Positions 1 through 8,535 of a stretch of DNA of 31,864 bases are shown here, piece by piece; position 1 is the stretch's first letter, and every line of letters starts with the position of its first letter. The notes beneath the pieces were generated by a model that ran no database searches, had not been told where the DNA came from, and saw only the letters and a list, made by a program, of their open reading frames with translations. Where the stretch lies: contig CAYSLJ010000081.1 of NCBI GenBank assembly GCA_964431735.1, forward strand, positions 1 through 31,864, given 5' to 3'. The stretch comes from CALARM01 sp964431735 (GTDB taxonomy: Bacteria > Vulcanimicrobiota > SpSt-956 > JAKJGF01). Made by a program: the position numbers and the translations under genes.

Positions 1-99
1 AGGAGTGAGTGCCATATTTTTTTTGGGTACCAATTTACCTGTTGCGGTACTAAGTGGTGCCATCGGTAATTACAACACCGGAGAATCTGTGATTCTGTC

Positions 100-134
100 T
101 CCTCCCGTCACGCGTTACGCGTTACGCGTCACGA
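100..134. repeat. heptamer repeat block, left copy of a 35-bp inverted pair
   Basis: Tandem 7-mers of the form GTCACGC / GTTACGC, preceded by TCCTCCC. The reverse complement of 7678-7712 matches this block at 33 of 35 positions, and both differences are C/T changes. The block sits just beyond the 3' end of the leftward radical SAM gene. Short heptamer repeats like this are known as dispersed elements in many bacterial genomes, so the pair may be chance neighbours of a multicopy family. Positions 1-167 otherwise show no gene I can support. Confidence 0.75.
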
Positions 135-167
135 CCACAACCAGTGGAATATTTACCGTTATAAGCA

Positions 168-1937
168 CTAAGAAGGTACAAAAACAATCCAGTGTTTTCT
201 CTGAAAATTTTTAATAATATTATATATCAGTTCTTCACCTTCCTGCCTGCTGTCAAATCTCTGATTAAATTTTTCACAGATAATCCCGATAATTTCTTCC
301 AGTGATATTTTTCCGCTGCACAGGAGCATTAATTCATATTCAAGAGGTGACAAGATATATCCTGTAATATCAGGAGAAAAATTATCCCATGATAGTGCAT
401 TGGAGAGCATAAAAACACGGAGAGGTTTCCATCTGTATAATTCTTTTTCCCCTATATCTTCCATAGTTTTTGCAGAGGTTTTTACTAAAAGTTTATAATA
501 TCTGTTAAGGAATGTGTCTTTAGCATAAACGGCATTATACCAGAAACTGCCTATGCCATAGTTAATACTGAGACTGTAATGTTCTTTAATATATTTATGA
601 GGAACCATCCCTTTTTTCAATAAATCTCTCATAGTTTTTAAAAGGCAGTAAAAAACTTCTTTTCTTCCCCTGGAAATATCGAAAAGGTTTAATTCCCGGG
701 TTTCCACTACAGGATAATCACATGTAGAAGTCACAGCACTGTTATCTATTATTTTCATACCGAATTTTTCCGGATTATCTGTCATAGTAGTACAGGGAAA
801 AGGCATAAAGAGAGTCAGGCCTATATCAACCATGCCGGGGGCAACAGTCATAATTTTTTTTATAAATTCAGCAGTTTCTTCAAGGGTATCTTTATTTTCA
901 AAGGCACCTCCGATAATAATATTTCCGCACAACTGGGGTAAACCTGCTTCATGACAGAGTCTGACAGCTTCTTCGATCTCTTCCAGTGTTGTTTTTTTAT
1001 TATATTTATCTATAACAGATTTTGAGCCTGTTTCTATACCTATCTGCATTCTTACAAGCCCTGCGGCAACCATTTCTTTAATCATATGAGGCCATTTAAC
1101 CAGTGTGGCAGGATGGCCCTCACAGAACCATACAAAATCCCTTTCGCGACGCAAAAGCGACAGTTCCCTGCAGAAATCTTTCATACGTTTCTCATTGAGA
1201 GTAAAGGTATCATCGGCAAACCAGATATATCTGGCGTGAGGGTTATCTTTAAGGCAGTATTTTATTTCTTCGATAACACTCGCCACACTCCTCAGTCTGA
1301 CATTTTTCTCAATACCGCTCTGATAACAGAAAGCACAGCTGAATGGACAACCTCTCCCTGTCATAATAGAAATATTATTCTTTTTACCGGTAAGAGAGCA
1401 TGAACTTTTCGGAAAAGGAAGGGAATCTAAATTTTTAATTAATTCTCCCTGAGGATTTTTTATGAGGTTAGAATTTTCATCAAGATATGTAACAGAAGGT
1501 ATATCAGCTAATTTTTTATTTCCATAGAAAAAATACTCCAGAAGATACCATAAAGTATATTCACCTTCACCTCTGGCTATGATATCACATCGTGAAGCAG
1601 AAAGAAATTCTTTACCGAGAGCTACTGATTGAGGACCTCCGACTATAACAGGTATATTCCATCTTTCTTTTATACAGGAGCTAAAACTTTCTACAGCAGA
1701 AACATTTTCAAAATCACAGTACAATCCAACGGCACTTATTTTATCTATGTCTCTTTCCAGAATAGAAACAGCTTCTGTTAAAGTGCCTGAAAAAACTGCA
1801 GCCTTATAGCCTTTTTCTTCGATAAAAGCGGCAAGACTGAATAAACCCAGAGGCTCTATAAATTCAAAGGAATCTCTGAAAAGGAGTCTCTGTAAAAAAA
1901 ACAGATATATATAAGTTTCAGATAATTTATCACACAT
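168..1937 (-). CDS. B12-binding radical SAM protein with C-terminal PqqD/RRE-like domain (copy 1)
   Basis: About 589 residues from ATG 1937. An N-terminal cobalamin-binding-like Rossmann domain (about residues 20-140, with the GGPQ turn) is followed by a radical SAM barrel with GRGCPFSCAFCYQ (Cys 197/201/204 from this start). About 85 C-terminal residues, containing SPLEYELMLLCSGK and a final helix, read like a PqqD-type winged helix (RRE). Enzymes of this build methylate or otherwise modify peptides or lipids and tetrapyrroles; the substrate is unknown. The ORF is open to a TTG at 1949, but ATG 1937 lies one base after the stop of a 26-codon ORF and has no ribosome site of its own, which suggests translational coupling. 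It is divergent from two paralogues. Family assignment is strong; the RRE reading is moderate. Confidence 0.88.
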   Translation of the reverse strand: MCDKLSETYIYLFFLQRLLFRDSFEFIEPLGLFSLAAFIEEKGYKAAVFSGTLTEAVSILERDIDKISAVGLYCDFENVSAVESFSSCIKERWNIPVIVGGPQSVALGKEFLSASRCDIIARGEGEYTLWYLLEYFFYGNKKLADIPSVTYLDENSNLIKNPQGELIKNLDSLPFPKSSCSLTGKKNNISIMTGRGCPFSCAFCYQSGIEKNVRLRSVASVIEEIKYCLKDNPHARYIWFADDTFTLNEKRMKDFCRELSLLRRERDFVWFCEGHPATLVKWPHMIKEMVAAGLVRMQIGIETGSKSVIDKYNKKTTLEEIEEAVRLCHEAGLPQLCGNIIIGGAFENKDTLEETAEFIKKIMTVAPGMVDIGLTLFMPFPCTTMTDNPEKFGMKIIDNSAVTSTCDYPVVETRELNLFDISRGRKEVFYCLLKTMRDLLKKGMVPHKYIKEHYSLSINYGIGSFWYNAVYAKDTFLNRYYKLLVKTSAKTMEDIGEKELYRWKPLRVFMLSNALSWDNFSPDITGYILSPLEYELMLLCSGKISLEEIIGIICEKFNQRFDSRQEGEELIYNIIKNFQRKHWIVFVPS

Positions 1938-1938
1938 A

Positions 1939-2019
1939 TTATTTGGCAAACACTACAGAGAGATCTATTTCCAGTTCATCATTAAATATTCTTTCCGGTT
2001 TTTTTACTGAATCTGCCAC
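1939..2019 (-). CDS. 26-residue peptide ORF coupled to radical SAM gene; candidate RiPP precursor
   Basis: GTG start at 2019, nine bases after a clear AGGAG (2033-2029), and TAA at 1939. The peptide begins MADSVKKPER and ends LEIDLSVVFAK, so it is charged at first and hydrophobic at the end, with no Cys. Its stop is one base from the ATG of the downstream radical SAM gene. It is not a missing N-terminus of that enzyme: the paralogue at 2169 aligns from the ATG 1937 start onward. The position is typical of a RiPP precursor before its maturase, and the enzyme carries an RRE-like domain. It could equally be a leader ORF that only tunes translation of the enzyme. It is too short for any homology claim. 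Confidence 0.45.
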   Translation of the reverse strand: MADSVKKPERIFNDELEIDLSVVFAK

Positions 2020-2168
2020 AATTATCAACTCCTGTAACTATTATATCAGAATTGAAAAATAAAGAAAACTATAATAATTCATATATTCAGTAGGAAAATA
2101 AAAATATATGCAAAATAATATAATGTAAAGGAACAGCTACATACTGTAATTACAATAAGGAACAAAAT
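2020..2168. promoter_or_regulatory. divergent promoter region of the radical SAM genes
   Basis: A 149-bp A+T-rich gap between the leftward peptide/radical SAM pair and the rightward radical SAM operon. TATAAT-like hexamers are present at 2119-2124 (plus strand) and, as ATTATA, at 2040-2045 (minus strand). The second is very close to the ribosome site of the small ORF, so it may not be the true -10. AAGGAA (2157-2162) is the ribosome site of the rightward gene. No convincing -35 boxes or operator palindromes were seen. Confidence 0.4.
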
Positions 2169-4157
2169 ATGAAGGACAGGGTGAATAAACGTCTAAAAAG
2201 CAGAATCATATTATTCTATATTCAGCGTCTGGGGACAGGAAATTCCTATGAACTTACGGAACCTTTCGGACTGAGATCCCTTGCAGCTTTTATAGAAGAT
2301 AAAGGTTATGAATCAAAAATTTTTTCCGGCTCTCTGCACAATGGTCTCGAACTTATTCAAAGAGAACATAATCTGAAAGCCATTGGATTTTACTGCGATT
2401 ACGAAAATGTTTCAGCAGTAGAAAGTTTCAGCTCTTATATAAAGGAAATAAAAGATATAAAAATCTTTGTCGGAGGCCCTCAGGCTGTAGCACTGGGAGA
2501 AGATTTCCTGAAAAAGTCCAGGTGTGATGCTTTTGTCAGAGGAGACGGAGAATATCCGCTTTATGAACTGCTGGAATTTTTCCTCTATAATAAAGGTTCT
2601 ATAGATAAAATAGCCGGAGTATCTTATTTAAAGAATGATAAAATAGTTACAGTTCCGCCGGGAGAGCCCCTGGCAGATCTTGACAATATCCCTGTAAGAA
2701 GGCCTGATAGCAAGTCCACAGTAAGAGAAAACAAGAAAAATCTTATCATTCTAACAGGAAGAGGATGTCCTTACAGATGTGCTTTCTGTTATGAAGGAAA
2801 TATCGCTAAAAAAGTCAGGTTAAGAAGCGTCACAAATGTAATAAATGAAATAGAAACAGCTCTGAACTATTATCCCGGCATAAAATACATATGGTTCGGC
2901 GACGATACGTTTACCCTTGATATAAAACGTATTGAGGCTTTCTCTGCCGGGCTGGCAGGGTTACGGAAAAACTACGATTTCGTGTGGTTCTGTGATGCCC
3001 ATGCCAGTAATATTATAAAATATCCTGATATGGTTTCAATGATGTTAGAGGCAGGCCTTGTTCGTATGCAAATAGGTATAGAATCAGGGTCTCCTCCGGT
3101 GCTCAAACTTTACAGGAAAAACACGACTGTAGAGCAGATAGAAGAGGTAGTGCATATAGTAATGAAAAAAAATCTGCCTCATCTTGCAGGCAATATAATA
3201 ATAGGAGGAGCAGGAGAAACAGAAAAAACCTTTGAAGAAACAAAACAATTTTCAGAGAGGCTTATGAGAGCAGGCCCCGGCATGGTAGACCTTACATCAA
3301 CCCTTTTTATGCCTTTTCCCTGTACTGCCATAACAGACAGACCTTCTGATTTCGGCATAAAAATAATAGATCCACATGGTATTACTTCTATGGGAGATCT
3401 GGCTGTCATAGAGACGGAAACCCTCTCAAGAGAGAGAATTACTGCGATGAGAAAGGAATTTGTCTCTTTTATCAGGGAAAAAATGAAGGAAATCTTCAGA
3501 GAAAATGCCATTTCAGAGGAACGTATGGCCCGGGATTTCCATCTCATGGCACATTACGGAATTACAAGCAACTGGTATAAAAATGTTTATTCTTCAGACA
3601 ATTTATTAAAAGACCGTTATAATATCTCACATAAAGATAAAAAAAACGTAAATCTATCATCACAAAATAAAGAAAATATAGATTGCAGGAATCCTGATGA
3701 AGAAAACCTGAAGCATGAAGAAAGACATGAAAGAATAAAAACTCACTTTCTACTTTATGAAGATCACGGAATATCATCTCAATGGTATGAAAAAACCTTG
3801 AAGGAAAATCCTGTATTATTTAACTATTATACTCTTATGCTCCGTAAAGCTTTATATCCTTCACGGGATATTCCTTACGAAGAATTACATAACTGGAGGC
3901 CTCAAAGGACTATCCATATATGGGGCATAATGGATTTCACCGGTGGTTATCCCTCCATAGGGACATATATATTTTCTCCCCTTGAATATGAATTATTGAT
4001 TCATTCAACAGGGAAATTAAAATTGTATGAAGTAATGGAACAGATTTATACAAAATTCCGTAACCGCTTTGAAGACTTTAATTCTTTCAAGGAAACTGCT
4101 GAAGAAATATTAAAAAATTTCGAAAGAAACTTCTGGATCCTTTATGCCAGAATATAA
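2169..4157 (+). CDS. B12-binding radical SAM protein with RRE-like domain and duplicated linker (copy 2)
   Basis: 662 residues, same architecture as its neighbours: B12-binding domain (about 20-140), radical SAM CxxxCxxC at Cys 200/204/207 within GRGCPYRCAFCYEG, and a PqqD/RRE-like C-terminus (about 600-662, SPLEYELLIHSTGK). It is about 70 residues longer than copies 1 and 3. The extra length is a second copy of the linker motif between barrel and RRE-like domain: MAHYGITSNWYKNVY (459-473) and EDHGISSQWYEKTL (531-544). A Lys/Asn-rich stretch (487-520) separates them, whereas each paralogue has the motif once. The ATG has AAGGAA seven bases upstream. The next paralogue starts 10 bases after the stop, so the two form an operon. 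Substrate unknown. Confidence 0.88.
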   Translation: MKDRVNKRLKSRIILFYIQRLGTGNSYELTEPFGLRSLAAFIEDKGYESKIFSGSLHNGLELIQREHNLKAIGFYCDYENVSAVESFSSYIKEIKDIKIFVGGPQAVALGEDFLKKSRCDAFVRGDGEYPLYELLEFFLYNKGSIDKIAGVSYLKNDKIVTVPPGEPLADLDNIPVRRPDSKSTVRENKKNLIILTGRGCPYRCAFCYEGNIAKKVRLRSVTNVINEIETALNYYPGIKYIWFGDDTFTLDIKRIEAFSAGLAGLRKNYDFVWFCDAHASNIIKYPDMVSMMLEAGLVRMQIGIESGSPPVLKLYRKNTTVEQIEEVVHIVMKKNLPHLAGNIIIGGAGETEKTFEETKQFSERLMRAGPGMVDLTSTLFMPFPCTAITDRPSDFGIKIIDPHGITSMGDLAVIETETLSRERITAMRKEFVSFIREKMKEIFRENAISEERMARDFHLMAHYGITSNWYKNVYSSDNLLKDRYNISHKDKKNVNLSSQNKENIDCRNPDEENLKHEERHERIKTHFLLYEDHGISSQWYEKTLKENPVLFNYYTLMLRKALYPSRDIPYEELHNWRPQRTIHIWGIMDFTGGYPSIGTYIFSPLEYELLIHSTGKLKLYEVMEQIYTKFRNRFEDFNSFKETAEEILKNFERNFWILYARI

Positions 4158-4167
4158 GAGGTAAGTT

Positions 4168-5928
4168 ATGTCATATGATATTTTACTCCTGGATGTTCAT
4201 AGAGATTATTTTGGCTCTGTGCCGGAAGATATCTCTGTAGGGCTGAATATGCTTACAGTATTCCTCAGGGAAAAAGGCTACATGGCAGAAATGTTCAGAG
4301 GATTTTCTGCCGAAGCTCTGAAATGGATTAACGAGAAAATGGATAAAGAAGGAGCCAAAACCATAGGTTTCTACAGTGATTATGAAAACATATGGCTTCT
4401 TCCCGGTTTTTGCAGATATATAAAAGGAAAATGGAATATTCCGGTATTTATAGGAGGTCCCCAGGCTACTGGCATAGACGAAGAATTCATGGAAAAATCA
4501 GGCTGTGATGCAGTTGTACTGGGTGAAGGCGAATTTGCTCTTTTAGAACTCCTGGATTCTTATATAAATAAAAACAAAAAAGTTGAAGAAATCGAAGGAC
4601 TATGCTGCAAAGACGGCCAGGGGAAGATAGTATTCACACCTGACAGAAAGCCCATTGAAGACCTGGACGGCCTTCCCTGGCCTGATTTTCGTCTGGAAAA
4701 AGGCCATGAAAAATGGAATATTATTCCTGTCATGACAGGAAGAGGATGTCCTTACAGATGCGCTTTCTGTTATGAAGGAGGAAATACCAGAAAAGTTCGT
4801 TTCAGAAAAGTCGGTAATGTATTGGATGAAATAAAGACTCATTTCCAGCGGCATCCCAACTGTAAATATATATTTTTTATCGATGATACCTTTACTCTTG
4901 ATCCCGCAAGGGTAAACGAATTTTGCAAAGGTTTATCGGAATTAAGAAAAGAAAAAGATTTTGTATGGTTCTGTGAAGGCCATGTACAGACCCTTTACAG
5001 ATGGCCTGAAATGATGGAGCAAATGGCACAGGCAGGACTTGTAAAACTCTTTATAGGTATAGAATCAGGGTCGAATGAAGTTCTCTCTCTTTACAGAAAA
5101 CAAACCACTAAAGAAATGATAGAAACAGTAATCAAGGAAAGCGTAAAGGCAGGGATCAAACAGATTACCGGCAATATCATAGTGGGAGGCCCGGTAGAAA
5201 GTGATGAAACGTTAAAGGAAGACATAAACCTGATTATAAATCTTATGGATATAGCTCCCGGCAGTTTTGATTCTCTTGGTTTCTTTCTCATGCCCTATCC
5301 CGGTACTGCTGTAAGTATTACACCTGAAAAATTCGGCATAAAACTGGTAACAGAAAGAACAGCGCAGGCTCTTGAAGATATACCTCTTACAGAAACAGAA
5401 CAATTCTCATGGATAAAGCTCTTTAATGTCAGAAATGAACTGAACAGGCAGATTGTAAAAAAAATGGACGACTTTTATATAAACGGGAAAATACCTGAAG
5501 ATATAATTATTACAAACTATAAACTGGCTCATAAATATGGAGTTTATTCCCGGTGGTTTATCAATATATTCAGGCACCATCCCCTTTACCATCGTTATTA
5601 TAATTTAATATCCTGTGAAGCACTGAAAAGATCATGTGACATAAAGCCTGACAGGTTACTTTCCTGGCATCCCCAGAGGGTTTTTGAGCTATGGGGTCTT
5701 ATTTCATATGAAAAAGGATATCCGCAAATCGGCTCATATATCCTCTCTCCTCTTGAATATGAATTATTATTGTTATCTTCAGGGAAACTCAGATTAAAAG
5801 AAGTTTTAAATATAGCTTACAGTTCTTACGGCAGCAGTTTTGAAACAGAAAAGGACTTTCAGGAAGAAGCATTAAAAGTCATATATAAATTCGAACAAAT
5901 GAGATGGCTTGCCTATGCCAGATTTTAG
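4168..5928 (+). CDS. B12-binding radical SAM protein with RRE-like domain (copy 3)
   Basis: 586 residues. B12-binding domain (about 1-135, with IGGPQATG), radical SAM motif GRGCPYRCAFCYEGG (Cys 194/198/201), single linker motif around HKYGVYSRWF, and a PqqD/RRE-like C-terminus (SPLEYELLLLSSGK to the end). It is preceded by GAGG at normal spacing and lies 10 bp after copy 2. Its N-terminus (MSYDILLLDVHRDYFG) differs most from the other two. DNA around the FeS motif is nearly identical to copy 2 (2748-2790 against 4735-4777), which points to fairly recent duplication or conversion. The role is probably the same chemistry on a related substrate. Confidence 0.88.
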   Translation: MSYDILLLDVHRDYFGSVPEDISVGLNMLTVFLREKGYMAEMFRGFSAEALKWINEKMDKEGAKTIGFYSDYENIWLLPGFCRYIKGKWNIPVFIGGPQATGIDEEFMEKSGCDAVVLGEGEFALLELLDSYINKNKKVEEIEGLCCKDGQGKIVFTPDRKPIEDLDGLPWPDFRLEKGHEKWNIIPVMTGRGCPYRCAFCYEGGNTRKVRFRKVGNVLDEIKTHFQRHPNCKYIFFIDDTFTLDPARVNEFCKGLSELRKEKDFVWFCEGHVQTLYRWPEMMEQMAQAGLVKLFIGIESGSNEVLSLYRKQTTKEMIETVIKESVKAGIKQITGNIIVGGPVESDETLKEDINLIINLMDIAPGSFDSLGFFLMPYPGTAVSITPEKFGIKLVTERTAQALEDIPLTETEQFSWIKLFNVRNELNRQIVKKMDDFYINGKIPEDIIITNYKLAHKYGVYSRWFINIFRHHPLYHRYYNLISCEALKRSCDIKPDRLLSWHPQRVFELWGLISYEKGYPQIGSYILSPLEYELLLLSSGKLRLKEVLNIAYSSYGSSFETEKDFQEEALKVIYKFEQMRWLAYARF

Positions 5929-6050
5929 CCATAGTACGGGTTAATTATTTTTTCTCAGTTCCAAGGGTATTTTATATAATTATAGAAATATAATTGTCCC
6001 CTGGAACAGGGTAAAAATAATTATATTTATATTAAGGAGGAGTATTTTGA
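5929..6050. promoter_or_regulatory. intergenic region with long-loop inverted repeat before lipoprotein gene
   Basis: GTTCCA and GGG are mirrored by CCC and TGGAAC across an A+T-rich loop (about 5958-6007), giving a 6+3 bp interrupted stem. AAGGAGG near 6034-6040 is the ribosome site of the downstream lipoprotein. The stem could end the radical SAM operon or serve as an operator; it lacks a T-run. Confidence 0.3.
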
Positions 6051-7664
6051 ATGAAAACTCTAAAACTCGTGCTAGTATTGATGATTGTTGTAGCAGTTAT
6101 GTTTCTGAACGGTTGCGGCGACTCCGGCTCCTTGAGGAGCTTTAAAAATTATTCTTTCTACATATGGCAGAATCCGCTTATGTCACTGAATCCTGCAAAC
6201 AACGTTCACTGCGATTCCTATATGACCGACAGTTATCCCTATACAGGCCCAAACCCCGGCATTCAGGCAAATATCTCTCAACTGAATGTAGCAAATATTA
6301 AGGATCCGAATACAGGGCAAAGCCGTGAAATTTTAGTCGGAGAATGTGCGGCCCATTCTTTTGATGGAGACGGAAATATTCAAACAATAGCTGCAGGTAT
6401 GTTAAAAAATATCAGCGCCCCCTATTTTGAAAGATATGTGCTTACAATTGACCGAAACACACTGGATATTCTTGCTTTATACTCCTTTAATAAGCCTGCT
6501 GATAATACTACAGGCAAAGTAGATTTCGGAGGTGCAGGATATTTTTATCAGGACAACCAGTATCGTATGGTTACAGCCTTACCGGATGGCCATCTGAAGA
6601 TACTAAAGCGCACCCCGTCAAATGCCGGAGGTATAGATGGTTATACGGCAGATGCAGACTATAATGTCATAGGAGCTATCGGAAATACCCCTGTACCGGG
6701 TGGCAAGACACCTTCATTATATGCAGCAGTACCGGACAAATCAGGAAACATATGGGTTACTACGAACAAGGCAATTATCTGTACAATCACACCCGGCGGA
6801 AGTATCCGCTGGATAAATCTGAATGATCCGAATAATACAGGAAAACTGGAGCCTCAGTATGACGGCGGCTATCAGGAAATTGCCAATTCCCACAGTGTCG
6901 ATGAGGGTGAAAGTGAAACTGAGCCATCAGGAGTATATATCCTGACAAATTACCGTCTCTATCGTTTAACTGCTGCATTAGACGGAACTCCTGTCATTTC
7001 CTGGTATGCAGACTACGACCATGGTACCGGTATAAAGTCAGGTCAGGTCAGCCAGGGTTCCGGCACGACACCGACACTGTTCAATATGGGCAATCGTCGT
7101 TTCGTTACCATTGCAGATAACGCACAATTTATGAATATCAATGTCTATCGCACAGAATCCACTCTGCTTCCCGGCGAAAAAAGACTCTTTGCACAGATAG
7201 CACCCTTCGGGCAGAATGCCGCAGTGAGCGATGAAAACTCTCTTATAGTATCACCCGGCGAAGACGGAAGCAGCGTTAATATTTACGCCGAAAACAATTA
7301 CGGAAACGATGACCCGAACAGCACTTTCCATGCAGGTGTAACGCAGCCGGGTTTTGTCCGTACAAATCTGAGGCCTGACGGCACATTTACCATAGCCAGC
7401 ATAAATAACAACATTGCAGTTCCGTCTATTGTATCGAAAATCAGCCTTCCTTCAAACACGGTGTATACTTACAACAAAACTACAGATGGATGGTATTTAA
7501 CCGGCCTTGACGGAACAGATCTAACCAATGTCCGTTTCACGACGAAAGTAGGGCATGGAGAGTTTAGATACAATAATTTCTATGCTGCTCTGTCTCTTGA
7601 TCCTGACGGTAAAACAGTCTGGATTGGAACCTTACTGGGATTAACGAAAGTACAGCAGCAGTAA
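6051..7664 (+). CDS. lipoprotein with beta-propeller-like repeats, function unknown
   Basis: 537 residues. A hydrophobic signal ends in the lipobox LNGC (lipidated Cys 22), so the protein is membrane-anchored outside the cytoplasm. The rest is beta-rich with repeated patterns such as DKSGNIWVTTN, GVYILTNYRLYRL and PDGKTVWIGTLLG, and a QGSGTTPTLFNMGN stretch, as in PQQ/NHL-type propellers. ATG 6051 follows AAGGAGG; the codon before it is a stop, so the start is fixed. The gene is visibly richer in G+C than the radical SAM genes: 33 of 60 bases at 7321-7380 against 15 of 60 at 5461-5520, suggesting a different origin. It lies inside the same pair of inverted heptamer blocks as the radical SAM genes. 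A functional link to them is only positional. Confidence 0.75.
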   Translation: MKTLKLVLVLMIVVAVMFLNGCGDSGSLRSFKNYSFYIWQNPLMSLNPANNVHCDSYMTDSYPYTGPNPGIQANISQLNVANIKDPNTGQSREILVGECAAHSFDGDGNIQTIAAGMLKNISAPYFERYVLTIDRNTLDILALYSFNKPADNTTGKVDFGGAGYFYQDNQYRMVTALPDGHLKILKRTPSNAGGIDGYTADADYNVIGAIGNTPVPGGKTPSLYAAVPDKSGNIWVTTNKAIICTITPGGSIRWINLNDPNNTGKLEPQYDGGYQEIANSHSVDEGESETEPSGVYILTNYRLYRLTAALDGTPVISWYADYDHGTGIKSGQVSQGSGTTPTLFNMGNRRFVTIADNAQFMNINVYRTESTLLPGEKRLFAQIAPFGQNAAVSDENSLIVSPGEDGSSVNIYAENNYGNDDPNSTFHAGVTQPGFVRTNLRPDGTFTIASINNNIAVPSIVSKISLPSNTVYTYNKTTDGWYLTGLDGTDLTNVRFTTKVGHGEFRYNNFYAALSLDPDGKTVWIGTLLGLTKVQQQ

Positions 7665-7677
7665 TTATGATATGATC

Positions 7678-7712
7678 TCGTGACGCGTGACGCGTAACGC
7701 GTGACAGGAGGA
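7678..7712. repeat. heptamer repeat block, right copy of a 35-bp inverted pair
   Basis: Reads TCGTGACGCGTGACGCGTAA and onward, ending AGGAGGA. It is the inverted counterpart of 100-134, with two C/T mismatches. It lies just after the lipoprotein stop. Together the copies enclose the three radical SAM genes, the 26-codon ORF and the lipoprotein gene. Confidence 0.75.
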
Positions 7713-7726
7713 AATAGTCAGGTCAG

Positions 7727-7766
7727 CATCAGGCACAGGTACAACATTAACACCCTGTGCCTGATG
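7727..7766. terminator. 13-bp perfect hairpin, possible terminator
   Basis: Arms CATCAGGCACAGG (7727-7739) and CCTGTGCCTGATG (7754-7766) pair perfectly across a 14-nt loop. There is no T-tract on either side, so it may be a non-canonical terminator of the lipoprotein gene or a processing or protein-binding site. Confidence 0.5.
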
Positions 7767-7822
7767 TTATGTATGTGGCAGGCAGGAATTCAGGCCATCT
7801 GAATGGAAAAAGGAAAGTTTTT

Positions 7823-8438
7823 ATGAGGAAAGTAAATCTTATTTTCTATTCCCTGTGTTTTTTTATAATCATATTAAATCTATGCTGCAGAAAAGTAAAA
7901 ACAGAAGAAAAAAATACTGTTCCTCATAAGTTCGGTTATTACAGTTGCAGCATAACATGTAAGGATATTGAAAGAACTTTTGATATTTTTATTCCGTCAT
8001 CTTATGATAAAAGCAAATCTCTTCCTCTTGTAATAGCAATTCATGGAGGTTACGGCAATGCAAAGGCCATGGAAAAGCTCACAGAATTCAGTAAAGTAAC
8101 GGAAAAAGAAGGTTTCATTACTGTCTAACCTGAAGGAATAGATAAACAGTGGAATGACGGAAGGAAAATGGATGAAAAAGCATCAAGGGAAAATATTGAT
8201 GACGCAGGTTTCATATCCTCTCTTATTGATCATCTGGAGAAGAATTTAAATATAGAGAAAAACAGTGTTTATATCACAGGAATTTCAAACGGAGGTCACA
8301 TGTGTTACAGACTGGCCTTCGAGATACCTGATAAAATTGCCGCCTTTGCTCCGGTTGCGGCAGCCAGGAAAAACCTGCAGGGATATTAACACAAGTGAGA
8401 TTATATGGGAATTTTTCAAGAAGCAAAAAAAGATATAA
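7823..8438 (+). pseudogene. broken PHB-depolymerase/LpqC-like esterase lipoprotein
   Basis: ATG 7823 follows AGGAAAG. A lipoprotein-type signal ends near LNLCC, then comes an alpha/beta-hydrolase of the poly(3-hydroxybutyrate) depolymerase/feruloyl esterase type, with IPSSYDKSKSLPLVIAIHGG (oxyanion region) and the nucleophile elbow ITGISNGGHMCYRLA. Two lesions are visible. First, an in-frame TAA at 8126-8128 sits where relatives have Tyr (V-Y-P-E-G), and the same frame continues with PEGIDKQWNDGR. Second, the middle of the protein is missing after PVAAARKNLQGY: 8388-8438 in the next frame encodes a typical family C-terminus, NTSEIIWEFFKK, so roughly 100 residues including the Asp/His region are gone. 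The gene cannot make an active esterase. Confidence 0.85.
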
Positions 8439-8535
8439 AAGGGGCATTTAAAAAAATAGCCTAGCTGTTATATCATTTATTTCATCTATATTTTATCTGA
8501 TAAAAGCTTTATTAAAGCCACAGACATTGTGAAAG

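Noticed and set aside
5..214. Plus-strand frame of 69 codons at the left edge
   Set aside because: Its middle is only a translation of the heptamer repeat, it runs into the end of the leftward radical SAM gene, and its sequence shows no family features.
3179..3777. Minus-strand frames inside radical SAM copy 2
   Set aside because: Shadows of a clearly coding plus-strand gene, without ribosome sites or motifs.
168..5928. BchE-like cyclase or hopanoid-type B12-radical SAM enzymes
   Set aside because: The same general fold fits, but no tetrapyrrole or lipid pathway genes are nearby, and the RRE-like tail is not part of those enzymes. The possibility is not excluded.
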